Shown here piece after piece: positions 1 to 7,109 of a stretch of DNA of 25,716 bases. A model generated the notes under the pieces. That model had not been told where the DNA came from. It ran no database searches and saw only the letters and a list, made by a program, of their open reading frames with translations. The translations under genes were made by a program, and so were the position numbers. Positions within the stretch are counted from its first letter, which is position 1, and every line of letters starts with the position of its first letter. Source of the stretch: JAAELZ01 sp965209105 (GTDB lineage: Bacteria > Pseudomonadota > Gammaproteobacteria > Arenicellales > Poriferihabitantaceae); NCBI GenBank assembly GCA_965209105.1, contig CBDBQB010000001.1:1-25716 (forward strand), given 5' to 3'.

Positions 1-94
1 GGGCGTTGTTGATGTTGAGGCATTTCTAACGTATTTGGCAGTGACTAGAAAGGTCTCCAAAAGCACTCAAAAGTTAGGGGGGCACGTTTTTTAA
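1..94 (+). pseudogene. Integron-type tyrosine integrase fragment (N-terminal core-binding domain)
   Basis: Reading from base 2, the frame gives DVEAFLTYLAVTRKVSKSTQ and then diverges, stopping at TAA 92-94. The string matches the end of the SAM-like core-binding domain of integron integrases (IntI and close relatives), where a 'VEAFLxxLAVxRKVSxSTQ' stretch is typical and should be followed by an 'NQAL..LLFLY' segment. That continuation and the whole catalytic domain (R, HxxR, Y) are missing, so this is a broken 3' end. The left part lies outside the window. A generic phage integrase with the same SAM-like fold is the main alternative. No catalytic activity is expected from this piece. Confidence 0.5.
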
Positions 95-391
95 TTATTG
101 CGTAATCTTCTGGGAGGTAGTCCTGCAACATTGACTTGCGCTTGTTCTCCTTGTTCAGGAAACTGAACGAAATCCGGATAGCTCAGGGTCAGCCCCGATT
201 AGTGCCTGCGTGCTTGATTCAGCCCACACAATTGGAAAACAAATTTCGCTAGATCAAAGCTTGTTGTTGTAATATTGCTCATGATGAACATCTTGTTTGT
301 AGAAAGAACCTCGATCCTGGTTGATCAATTCACGATTGTCAAAAATGGCGGAAGGTTTTCAAATATGTCCCCCGAATACCATGGGAGTTAG
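95..391. other. Gap without recognisable gene
   Basis: About 300 bases follow the integrase fragment with no convincing open frame on either strand. The only notable string is GGGTCAGCCCC at 186-196, which recurs at 1398-1408 beside the first RAYT remnant and may be an element scar. No clear promoter for the next gene was recognised; bases 361-394 carry no strong Shine-Dalgarno sequence. Confidence 0.35.
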
Positions 392-394
392 TTG

Positions 395-988
395 ATGCGA
401 GTCAGAGTCTTGCTGATAAAATTTCGACGCTTTCTTAAAAAAATGTGGGTACCGTTGACCGTACATGTATGGCCATTTGGGCGGCTGTGGTATCGTATTT
501 GGGGTCTCGCACTAGAGGGCAGTCCGAATGATCTTGTATGGTATTTCGCCTATGGGGCAAATATGCACGACAGTATTTTTCGAGATCGACGTAAAATGCA
601 CCCAAAGGAATGGCGGATTGGCCGCATACGTCATTACCGCTTGCGGTTTAATTTGGAGGGCTTACCGCTTGGAAAGGCCGCGCCGGCTAATATCACTCCG
701 GAAGAGCATGCGGAAATATGGGGCGTGCTTTACCTTATCACCCGGCGTCAAATGGTTTGGCTTAATGCCACAGAAGGTGTTCCTGGGTGGCGCTATAAAC
801 CAACCTGGATTGAAGCGGAGGATTCCAGTGGAGGTGCGTTGACTGTTTTTACCTATATTGCTAATGGACTTGAAAAGGATGGCATGCCATCAAAGCGATA
901 TATCACGCTATTACGTGAAGGAGCTAGGCTCCATGGGCTCCCAAAGCCATGGATCGATTACCTTAACGGCGTTAAACACGCCGATTAA
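395..988 (+). CDS. Gamma-glutamylcyclotransferase-like (GGCT/AIG2 fold) protein
   Basis: Encodes 197 residues from ATG 395; a TTG one codon earlier would add one residue. The stretch YFAYGANM (residues 50-57) is the glycine-rich substrate-binding loop of the gamma-glutamylcyclotransferase fold, normally YFAYGSNM. TEGVP (Glu at about 127) matches the conserved catalytic-glutamate segment of that family. By family knowledge the enzyme would convert gamma-glutamyl amino acids or peptides to 5-oxoproline, but the substrate cannot be read from sequence. An odd N-terminal extension of about 45 residues, rich in Arg, Trp and hydrophobics, precedes the fold and could be amphipathic or membrane-associated; it might also mean translation starts later. 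The gene lies alone between the integrase fragment and the first RAYT remnant, in accessory surroundings. Family assignment is fairly safe, function is inferred. Confidence 0.75.
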   Translation: MRVRVLLIKFRRFLKKMWVPLTVHVWPFGRLWYRIWGLALEGSPNDLVWYFAYGANMHDSIFRDRRKMHPKEWRIGRIRHYRLRFNLEGLPLGKAAPANITPEEHAEIWGVLYLITRRQMVWLNATEGVPGWRYKPTWIEAEDSSGGALTVFTYIANGLEKDGMPSKRYITLLREGARLHGLPKPWIDYLNGVKHAD

Positions 989-1017
989 ATTTCCCAGGGT
1001 GTAAGGAGCTGAAGGGG

Positions 1018-1074
1018 AAATCAATAGCAAATCAAGAGCAAATCAAGGCAAATCAAGAAATCAAGAAATCAAGG
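1018..1074 (+). repeat. Short degenerate direct repeats, unit about AAATCAAG
   Basis: Five to six copies of an (agc)AAATCAAG unit follow each other with variable 0-3 base spacers and run directly into the AATCAAGGGG that begins the first RAYT remnant. The second remnant at 5427 has a single AATCAAGGGG. This looks like slippage or repeated end-duplication at the left edge of the element. Units are too short and too degenerate for CRISPR. Confidence 0.5.
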
Positions 1075-1377
1075 GGTCAGCCAACTTGATATAAGGTGTT
1101 TTTGATGCTATTGTCTTATTTTATGGCTAGATTACCAAGAATAATAGTCCCTAAGCAAAGCAGTGAAACGCGCACAAGCAATTATCAATCGTTATTTGAA
1201 GTTAGCAACACAAAGAAGGAAGAGCAGCAGATCGCGAATGCCACTTTATGCGGAAAAATGCTTGGCAGTAAATATTTTCATGCAAAGGTTAAGAAGATGG
1301 TTTCTAGGGCGACAAATAGCTCAATTAGACGATTTTGTTTATACTTGCCTACCCGACTTCTTCTCATGCTTAGATAA
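1067..1377 (+). pseudogene. Miniaturised RAYT (REP-associated tyrosine transposase) gene, copy 1
   Basis: The frame 1096-1377 contains MARLPRIIVPKQ, the classic N-terminus of RAYT/IS200-like Y1 transposases. It passes directly, in frame, to SNYQSLFEVSNTKKEEQQIA and then LGSKYFHAKVKKM, which match the family C-terminus (normally 'YxxLF...IxxAT..G..LGSERFxxxIE'). The central part, with the HUH metal motif and the catalytic tyrosine, is gone, so the product cannot be an active transposase. A near-identical block lies at 5427-5675, so bases 1067-1316 behave as a 250-bp repeat. Downstream of 1316 the copies are unrelated. GGGTCAGCCCC at 1398-1408 and small inverted repeats (1331-1338 with 1379-1386; 1372-1378 with 1391-1397) follow the remnant. 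An alternative is a short protein gene kept for another purpose, but the differences between copies are mostly amino-acid-changing. Confidence 0.7.
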
Positions 1378-1424
1378 TACAAAATCATGCATTATCTGGG
1401 TCAGCCCCTAAAATAAACAATCCT

Positions 1425-3032
1425 ATGAATTGGCTAGAAAAAATTAACTTCGAAGACGAACTGATAATGAATATTGCGATATTCGCTGGCGAAATTATTG
1501 TCCTTTTTCTCGTTTATTGGATTATCAGCGGTGTGTTGCGGATGACCTTTAGACGAATGTCATCCGCTGTATCTAATGAAAAATACAATCAAAAAATTGA
1601 CACCTTAGCTCGGCTGGTTCGATTTATATTACGTCTAATATTCTTATTGTTGTGCTTGGGTCTCATAGGTGTAAATGTTTATCAGCTCTATCAAGGACAG
1701 GATCTGAAACAATTCACATTGGATACCGCTGGCAAATTACCACCGGGGTATTGGCTCGATCTAGGAATAAGCTTCGCTAAAGTCATTGCACTGCTTATAG
1801 CCGCCCGCTACGTAATCCGATTGATAGAAAAAGGACTGAAATGGCTGAAGGTTAAAGCAGTTGACTACCAGCAACTTAAGAGCAACGATGAAAGCGTGAA
1901 GCGGTTTTTTGAGCAACTAAATAACATTCAAAGAGTGAGTGTTTGGCTAGTTGTTCTGCTAATTACCGCGAACCTATTTCCATTCCCAGAAAAACTTGCC
2001 GACTATATTCTTGCCGCGCTCAACGTTTATTTAATAGTTTCTGTTGCGATACTGATCGTCAATGCCATTGCAGCTATTGTCGATAGCCTTGATGGATTAA
2101 GTAAACAATATGCTGAAACGAATAATCTGCTTGCCTTTTATCAAAGCCTGCGTAGCTTAATTCCATTATTACGAAGGTCTTTAGAATATATAGTCTATAT
2201 CGCAGCGGCCACATTAGCCTTAACCCAGCTCAAATTTATTTCCCATCTGGCTGAATATGGCCCTGGTCTCATACAGGCAATTGGTATCATATTTATCGCC
2301 AGAGTAGGAATTGCGATTATCAATCTGTTAATCGACAGAACTTATCTGAATGACCGCCTTCCTGAAGAGCAAAGACTGCGAAATGAAAGTATATATCCGA
2401 TCGTTAAAAGCATCCTAGCAGCGATAATTTATTTTGTAGCGATTGTTATTATCTTGCGTGCATTGGGATTTAACCCCGTACCATTACTAGCAGGAGCGGG
2501 TGTACTCGGCATGGTGATTGGGCTTGGCGCTCAATCAACTGTCAGCGACATCGTTTCTGGATTCCTAATTATTATGGAAAACACTTACCAGATTGGAGAC
2601 TATATCGAAACACGAGATGCATCAGGTTCAGTGGAAGCTATTTCATTACGAACTACCCGCATTCGTAGCCCCAATGGACAGCTTTATATATTACGTAATG
2701 GACAACATGACGACGTTGTTAATTATTCAAGGGAATACACGAACGCCGTCGTGAAAGTAGGTGTTTCCCATGATTCAGACCTACAAAAAGTTTACAAAGT
2801 ACTGAAAGGGATTGGCGAACAAATAAAAGAGGATAGCGATGATGTGTTAGAACCCACTGAAATAGCAGGTATAGATGATTTTAGTGGGCCTGAACTGATC
2901 ATCAAAACCGTAACCCAAGTAAAACCGGGGCGACATAAGCAGGTCGAACGTGACCTAAGATTACGGATAAAGCAGGTCTTCGATAGTGAAAAAATTGATA
3001 TACCGTTCGAGAAACGATACAAGCTGGCATAA
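1425..3032 (+). CDS. Large MscS-family mechanosensitive ion channel
   Basis: Encodes 535 residues and about nine hydrophobic segments (roughly 14-38, 66-90, 110-132, 170-187, 192-220, 253-268, 280-303, 324-347 and 352-386), so it is an inner-membrane protein much larger than E. coli MscS (286 residues). The last segment contains GAGVLGMVIGLGAQSTVSD (357-375), the Gly/Ala-rich pore helix of MscS channels, followed by the beta-domain entrance ENTYQIGDYIE and TTRIRSPNGQLYILRNGQ. The C-terminal alpha/beta domain spans about 440-535. By family knowledge it opens under membrane tension and releases solutes during osmotic downshock. The many extra N-terminal helices place it among the YnaI/YbdG/MscM-like enlarged channels. 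ATG 1425 has no strong Shine-Dalgarno sequence; ATG 1467 is an alternative start. It stands alone behind the RAYT remnant. Confidence 0.9.
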   Translation: MNWLEKINFEDELIMNIAIFAGEIIVLFLVYWIISGVLRMTFRRMSSAVSNEKYNQKIDTLARLVRFILRLIFLLLCLGLIGVNVYQLYQGQDLKQFTLDTAGKLPPGYWLDLGISFAKVIALLIAARYVIRLIEKGLKWLKVKAVDYQQLKSNDESVKRFFEQLNNIQRVSVWLVVLLITANLFPFPEKLADYILAALNVYLIVSVAILIVNAIAAIVDSLDGLSKQYAETNNLLAFYQSLRSLIPLLRRSLEYIVYIAAATLALTQLKFISHLAEYGPGLIQAIGIIFIARVGIAIINLLIDRTYLNDRLPEEQRLRNESIYPIVKSILAAIIYFVAIVIILRALGFNPVPLLAGAGVLGMVIGLGAQSTVSDIVSGFLIIMENTYQIGDYIETRDASGSVEAISLRTTRIRSPNGQLYILRNGQHDDVVNYSREYTNAVVKVGVSHDSDLQKVYKVLKGIGEQIKEDSDDVLEPTEIAGIDDFSGPELIIKTVTQVKPGRHKQVERDLRLRIKQVFDSEKIDIPFEKRYKLA

Positions 3033-3075
3033 GAGTTCGGGGGAAACCAAGGGGTTCATATATGACCCTATTGGT

Positions 3076-3136
3076 ACTCAACGAGTTCGCGGTATTTGAC
3101 TTTGCGCATCCGCAAACCAATATCGCCGAGTTGGGG
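3076..3136 (+). repeat. attC-like imperfect hairpin (tentative)
   Basis: ACTCAAC at 3076-3082 fits the integron R'' box RYYYAAC. GTTGGGG at 3130-3136 nearly fits the R' box GTTRRRY, with its last base off. Between them the arms around TTTGCG / CGCAAA (loop about 3107-3110) pair over some 18 positions with a few extrahelical bases, as in attC sites. With only one near-consensus pair and no tandem cassettes, this may simply be an intergenic hairpin. The integrase fragment at the window start is the reason to mention it. Confidence 0.22.
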
Positions 3137-3278
3137 CGGATCGAAACTTGAAATCTTCAAAACTAAAAGCACTGGTTTGGATGGCCGATCCTCTCTATTT
3201 ACGTCTAGCCTAGTGTAATATGCTGCGCCTAATGTAATATAAAGTACTCACTAGTATTTTCTTCGCCGAGTAGAAATC

Positions 3279-4586
3279 ATGCCAAAAAAGTATACACCGA
3301 AAGATCCGGACTCATCCAAGAACAACAAAAACAATGCTCGAAGAAAACTGCTCGGCGTCATTGCAACGGGCGGCGGTATTTCCATCGGTTCGCAATCATT
3401 GCCTAAAAAGTGGGCACGTCCGGTTATCAACTCGGTATTGATTCCCGCTCATGCCAGCACATCACTCAACGTGGCAACCGCGCCCGGTACAATCGTTACA
3501 ACGTCAGCACCAGGCGCAACCACATTGGCACCAGGCGCAACAACTGCGGCACCTATAACGACAACATCTGTGGTAACGACGCTAGCGCCTACCACTACCA
3601 CTACCATTCCACCACAACTCGCAAGCGTGACAACAGAAGAGGTGAACAATATTGCTCGAACAGCCCCAACGGGCGGGGGAAATGTCACCAGTGATGGCGG
3701 AAGTCCAGTTACCGCCAAAGGTCTGGTCTACAGTCTAATAACAGGCCCAACGCTGACAGACGGGTCGGTCAGTGGCGGCTCAGGAACAGGGGTTTTTACT
3801 GGCATACTATTAACCCCGCTTGTTAATGATAACGATTATTATATTAAGGCATATGCGACAAATGCTGTTGGAACCGCTTATGGGAATGAAGTCAGTTTCT
3901 ATCATTTCTACTGTCTAGCCAAAGGCACCGCATGCCTATTGAGTAATGGCTTAAACAAAAATATCGAAGACATCAACTACGATGATGAGCTGTGCGCGTG
4001 GAACTTCGATGACGGAAAAATGGATACCGCTCGGCCCTTATGGATAAAGGTCGCTCAAGTTGCGCCGCAATACAATCTCCTAAAATTCAGCGATGGCTCT
4101 AAACTAAAAACCATTAGCCAGCACCGTATTTTTAATCAAGAGCAGGGAAGATTTACGTATCCAATGACTGACGATACGCCTATTGGAACAACAACTTTTA
4201 ATGCGCAACAACAAGCCATCACCCTGGTTAGCAAAGAAATCGTTTACGAGCCCGTTGAGTTTTACAATATCATTACGGACAGACATATTAATCTGTTCGC
4301 CAATACCATCCTAACTTCATGTCGATATAACAATATTTACTCCATCGAGAAGATGAAGTTTGTCAAAGACAATCGTGCATTGAGGCCTCGCGAAGAATTT
4401 CTCAATATTTCTGATGAGTACTATGAAGGGCTCCGTTTGGCAGAACAATCTTTTCCGCTTACGGAAATTGAAGCCTATATCGATAGGCTTGAGCTTTTAA
4501 AAGAAAATAGACTAAGCGATCTCTGCAACAACCATCACTTTACTGCCAACATACCGAGCAATGAGTTTGACGTACCTCAACTTTAG
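3279..4586 (+). CDS. Secreted mosaic protein: PAHA-type leader, Thr-rich linker, FN3-like domain, Hint domain
   Basis: Encodes 435 residues from ATG 3279. Residues 20-26 (ARRKLLG) resemble a twin-arginine-type leader, followed by KKWARPVINSVLIPAHAST (43-61), a 'W.(K/R)PV..SV.(L/I)PAHA' motif I recall from small exported proteins of unknown role. Residues 62-113 are a Thr/Pro/Ala-rich linker. Residues 114-207 look like an FN3/Ig-like repeat ending YYIKAYATNAVGTAYGNEVSF. From Cys212 a Hint domain begins (CLAKGTACLLSNG, IEDINYDDEL, ARPLWI), with SQHRIF (280-285) as the block-B region and YNIITDRHINLFANTILTSC (329-348) as the C-terminal block. The usual terminal His-Asn of inteins is replaced by Thr-Ser before Cys348, so protein splicing is unlikely. 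A Hedgehog-like or thioester-only reaction, or a dead domain, fits better. A charged tail of about 85 residues follows. Function unknown. Confidence 0.7.
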   Translation: MPKKYTPKDPDSSKNNKNNARRKLLGVIATGGGISIGSQSLPKKWARPVINSVLIPAHASTSLNVATAPGTIVTTSAPGATTLAPGATTAAPITTTSVVTTLAPTTTTTIPPQLASVTTEEVNNIARTAPTGGGNVTSDGGSPVTAKGLVYSLITGPTLTDGSVSGGSGTGVFTGILLTPLVNDNDYYIKAYATNAVGTAYGNEVSFYHFYCLAKGTACLLSNGLNKNIEDINYDDELCAWNFDDGKMDTARPLWIKVAQVAPQYNLLKFSDGSKLKTISQHRIFNQEQGRFTYPMTDDTPIGTTTFNAQQQAITLVSKEIVYEPVEFYNIITDRHINLFANTILTSCRYNNIYSIEKMKFVKDNRALRPREEFLNISDEYYEGLRLAEQSFPLTEIEAYIDRLELLKENRLSDLCNNHHFTANIPSNEFDVPQL

Positions 4587-4587
4587 C

Positions 4588-4653
4588 GAACCTTAGGCAA
4601 CAATAACCTTTATGGCGCTAGGGCATAAAAGGTTTAACTTTCGCCTGTTCGAC
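4588..4653 (+). repeat. Long imperfect inverted repeat downstream of the Hint gene
   Basis: The inner arms AACCTTTATG (4605-4613 region) and CATAAAAGGTT (4624-4634) pair around an 8-12 base loop. The pairing continues outward with gaps through AGGC / GCCT to CGAAC / GTTCG at the ends. It begins two bases after the stop codon. It could act as a weak terminator (no clear T-run follows) or be a degraded attC-like hairpin. Confidence 0.35.
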
Positions 4654-4703
4654 TTTAGTTATTACATATAAGCCGAGTCATTAATCGCTATTTCGTTGCT
4701 GAT

Positions 4704-5291
4704 ATGAAAGTTATATTTTTAGATCATTTTGGAGTTGTCTGCTTAGCGGCGAAGCACGGAAGAGTGAGCAATTGGGATGAATTGCCGCGATTTGAAGAAA
4801 TGCGCGTGCATGGCGATTTTGATCCCTTTGATGTGGGTGCGATTAGCGTTTTGAACGAAGTTTTAGAAGAATCTAACGCCGAAATCATTGTGTCATCTGA
4901 TTGGAAATGCTGGGCAAGTTTAGATTCGATGCAAGAATTTTATCTCACGCAAGGCGTATCCAAACCCCCGATGGGGTTTACCCCTCCAATCAAAAATGTC
5001 GTTGATATTTCAAGCTTCCAGTTTGAAGAAAATTACCACATTCAACAGCAGCGTTGTATAGAGGTGTCTGCTTGGCTGAGCGAACATCCAGAAGTGACCC
5101 ATTGGGTCTGCGTAGACGATTTATACCTAGGCGCAAGGGTGAATGACACTTGCCGACATTGGGGCCTAGAAAATTTTGTATGGGTATCACGAACTGACCA
5201 AGGCCTGAAACAAGACAATGTTAAAGAAAAAATATTATCTTATCTCACCAGTGTCCCAACGTTAAATCGAAAAAATTCAATTGGTTACTGA
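4704..5291 (+). CDS. HAD-fold protein of the Swiss Army Knife RNA-repair type, altered motif I
   Basis: Encodes 195 residues from ATG 4704. MKVIFLDHFGVV is HAD motif I, with VSSDW (63-67) as motif II and VCVDD (135-139) as the acidic motif IV. ISxxL-like spacing, the 'AWLSEHPEV' stretch and the closing 'RTDQGLKQDNV' segment match the HAD domain found in 'Swiss Army Knife' RNA repair proteins and in stand-alone relatives. In active HAD phosphatases motif I is DxDG; here it reads Asp7-His8-Phe9-Gly10, so the second Asp, the general acid/base, is replaced by Phe. The nucleophile Asp7 is kept. The product may therefore be a weak or non-catalytic relative, or may bind rather than hydrolyse a phosphate. 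It sits alone in the accessory region; no RNA ligase or kinase partner lies beside it. Confidence 0.7.
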   Translation: MKVIFLDHFGVVCLAAKHGRVSNWDELPRFEEMRVHGDFDPFDVGAISVLNEVLEESNAEIIVSSDWKCWASLDSMQEFYLTQGVSKPPMGFTPPIKNVVDISSFQFEENYHIQQQRCIEVSAWLSEHPEVTHWVCVDDLYLGARVNDTCRHWGLENFVWVSRTDQGLKQDNVKEKILSYLTSVPTLNRKNSIGY

Positions 5292-5363
5292 ATTCGCTCA
5301 TGTCGTGTTTATTTTCAGACATCATAAGCAATTAATTCAATGGTATTATTTCGAATAGCGTGA

Positions 5364-5418
5364 GGCTTAAAACCTGTAATGTTATGTAAAGTACCATTTC
5401 AAGGTTTAGCCGCTTTTT
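5364..5418 (+). terminator. Possible hairpin terminator after the HAD gene
   Basis: GGCTTAAAACCTG (5364-5376) and CAAGGTTTAGCC (5400-5411) form a bulged inverted repeat followed shortly by a TTTTT run at 5414-5418. The distance from the stop codon (about 70 bases) and the 23-base loop weaken the case. It directly precedes the second RAYT remnant and could instead be part of that element's flank. Confidence 0.3.
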
Positions 5419-5426
5419 GATGAAAG

Positions 5427-5733
5427 AATCAAGGGGTTAACCAGCATGATATAAGGTGTTTTTGATGTTACCATCTTATTTTTGGCTAGATTACCAAGAA
5501 TCATAGTCCCTAAGCAAAACAGTGAAACGCGCACAAGCAATTATCAATCGTTATTTGAAGTTAGCAACACAAAGAAGGAAGAGCAGCAGATCGCGAAGGC
5601 CACTTTATGCGGAGAAGTGCTTGGCAGTAAAGATTTTCATGAAAAGATTAAGAAGATGGTTTCTAGGGCGACAAAGCTTGGTTCTCATTTGAATTTCGAC
5701 TTCGATACTCGGTGCTCCACACGGGGGTTCTAA
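5427..5733 (+). pseudogene. Miniaturised RAYT transposase gene, copy 2
   Basis: Bases 5427-5675 repeat 1067-1316 with about 17 differences, including one missing base that turns the ATG before GCTAGATTACC into TTG (5482). The open frame 5482-5733 again joins MARLPRIIVPKQ to the RAYT C-terminus and lacks the catalytic middle. LGSKDFHEKIKK here is closer to the family consensus (LGSERFxEEIE) than copy 1, so this copy is likely nearer the ancestor. Of the substitutions within the shared frame, seven change the amino acid and one is silent, which suggests no selection on the protein. The sequence after 5675 is not shared with copy 1. Confidence 0.7.
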
Positions 5734-5846
5734 TGTCTCGAGCCACCGACGAGGTTAGACTTCGGTTGATCTAAGCATGACACAGATCAATAGGCTGATA
5801 ATGATTTCCACAGGTCAACAAAAACCCCCGAAAACTGCATTCTTTA

Positions 5847-5855
5847 TGCTGTAAT
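5847..5855 (+). promoter_or_regulatory. Possible extended -10 promoter for the trmJ operon
   Basis: TGC-TGTAAT is an extended -10 element (TGn followed by a five-of-six match to TATAAT), about 47 bases before the chosen trmJ start. No good -35 is seen, which is common for extended -10 promoters. The region between the RAYT remnant (ends 5733) and trmJ has no other candidate. Confidence 0.3.
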
Positions 5856-5902
5856 CCCCCTAAACATTTACCTCGCACCCTCATGTGCCCGTCAACCCCA
5901 AA

Positions 5903-6658
5903 ATGCTCCACCAAATCAAAATCGTCCTGGTCAACACCAGCCACCCCGGTAACATCGGTGCGACAGCTCGCGCGATGGCCAATATGGGCTTATCTAACTT
6001 GGCATTGGTTCAGCCAATGGAGTATCCGAGCATCAAAGCAAGCGCGCGGGCGGCGGGTGCGGATGAGATTTTAGATGGTGCTGAGTTATTTCCGACGCTA
6101 GATAAGGCGGTGGCTGATTGTGCCTATGTTTACGGCACGACTGCTCGACTACGCTCTATCGCTTGGCCGCAGTTCTCGCCGCAGGAGTTGGGCGAGCAGA
6201 TCAAACAAAATAATTTGGGCGAAAACATAGCGATTGTATTCGGTCGCGAGCGCTCGGGCTTGACCAACGAAGAGTTGGATTTATGTCAGGCCTTGGTGCA
6301 CATACCCGTTGACGAAATGCATACATCGCTTAATTTGGCCTCGGCGGTGATGGTGCTGGCGTTTTCTATCCGCAGTGCTTTGGTTGATGCTGCAAGCAAT
6401 CCTAACAATATTGGCAAGAAGAATGCTTCACCGCCGGTTGGATCCGAGCAGCTACAATTTTATTTTGATCGTCTGGATCGTTTACTCACACGGATAGAGT
6501 TTTATAAGGGCAATGCGACACGTGTCATGCGCAAATTACGCCGTGTGTATTATCGATCAGAACCTTCTGCTGAAGATGTGCGTATTTTACTAGGGGTTTT
6601 GACCGCTATCGAAGCTGAGTTAGATAAAGCGCCAGAGACAATCGAATCCGACGATTAG
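5903..6658 (+). CDS. trmJ: tRNA (cytidine/uridine-2'-O-)-methyltransferase TrmJ
   Basis: Methylates the 2'-O of the nucleotide at position 32 in the anticodon loop of several tRNAs, using S-adenosylmethionine. The 251-residue product begins MLHQIKIVLVNTSHPGNIG, in register with E. coli TrmJ (MLQNIRIVLVETSHTGNMG), which is why ATG 5903 is preferred over the in-frame GTG at 5885. The SPOUT knot motifs are present: FGRERSGLTNEEL from residue 113 and SLNLASAV at 142-149. The C-terminal helical extension with a KLRR-VYYR segment is also typical. In most gammaproteobacteria trmJ sits just upstream of iscR-iscS-iscU-iscA; here the next gene is iscA only. Start of the long plus-strand housekeeping run. 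Confidence 0.93.
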   Translation: MLHQIKIVLVNTSHPGNIGATARAMANMGLSNLALVQPMEYPSIKASARAAGADEILDGAELFPTLDKAVADCAYVYGTTARLRSIAWPQFSPQELGEQIKQNNLGENIAIVFGRERSGLTNEELDLCQALVHIPVDEMHTSLNLASAVMVLAFSIRSALVDAASNPNNIGKKNASPPVGSEQLQFYFDRLDRLLTRIEFYKGNATRVMRKLRRVYYRSEPSAEDVRILLGVLTAIEAELDKAPETIESDD

Positions 6659-6749
6659 CGCGCGCTATTGTGCCCTACATTTTGGGCTATTGGTTTTATC
6701 ACCAAAAGCATCATAATAAACCACAGACCAATCGATTCAAGATACAAAT

Positions 6750-7082
6750 ATGGCCATTGAACTCACTCCCAGCGCCGCAAAGCAAATAGCCTCGTATATG
6801 CAAACGCAAGATGGCGCAAAAGCCCTGCGTTTTGGGGTTAAGAATGCGGGCTGCTCAGGTTTCGCCTATACGGTTGATATGACCACGGAAATTCATGCAG
6901 ACGATGAAGTTTTTGAGAGTCGCGGTGTGAAGGTGGTGGTGGATAAGGCGCATCTTGAACAGCTTGACGGCACCCAAATTGATTATCACTCAGACGGCTT
7001 CGCCTCAGCCTTTAAGTTTAAAAATCCCAAAGTCGTAGACGAGTGCGGCTGCGGCGAGAGTTTTTCGGTCGAAGCTAGTTAA
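6750..7082 (+). CDS. iscA: A-type iron-sulfur carrier protein IscA
   Basis: Encodes 110 residues. The three conserved cysteines of A-type carriers are present: Cys35 in GCSGFAY, and Cys99 and Cys101 in DECGCGESF. GVKVVVD and LDGTQIDY also match E. coli IscA closely, more than ErpA or SufA. The protein receives or delivers Fe-S clusters (or iron) to client apoproteins in the cytosol. Unusually, no iscR, iscS, iscU, hscB, hscA or fdx gene flanks it: trmJ is 91 bases upstream and a methylthiotransferase gene 27 bases downstream. The three downstream Fe-S or radical-SAM enzymes (MtaB, RlmN) are plausible clients, but that is inference. Small inverted repeats at about 6672-6688 and 6691-6706 lie in the upstream gap; no IscR-type operator was recognised. 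Confidence 0.9.
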   Translation: MAIELTPSAAKQIASYMQTQDGAKALRFGVKNAGCSGFAYTVDMTTEIHADDEVFESRGVKVVVDKAHLEQLDGTQIDYHSDGFASAFKFKNPKVVDECGCGESFSVEAS

Positions 7083-7109
7083 TTCAATCCTACGCGTTTT
7101 GGCGGTGAT

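Noticed and set aside
92..175. Minus-strand reading frame of about 28 codons in the gap before the GGCT-like gene
   Set aside because: It gives a protein-like string but has no start, no family match I can name, and overlaps the integrase fragment on the other strand.
1018..1074. Possible CRISPR array
   Set aside because: Units are only about 8 bases, with 0-3 base spacers of no diversity.
3209..3254. Possible third foldback element (CTAGTGTA ... TACTCACTAG)
   Set aside because: Only the outer 6-8 bases resemble the terminal repeats; the core and length of the other two copies are missing.
3449..3718. Minus-strand open frame rich in Val and Ala
   Set aside because: It is the mirror of the Thr/Pro-rich linker of the Hint protein, where repetitive codons keep the opposite strand open.
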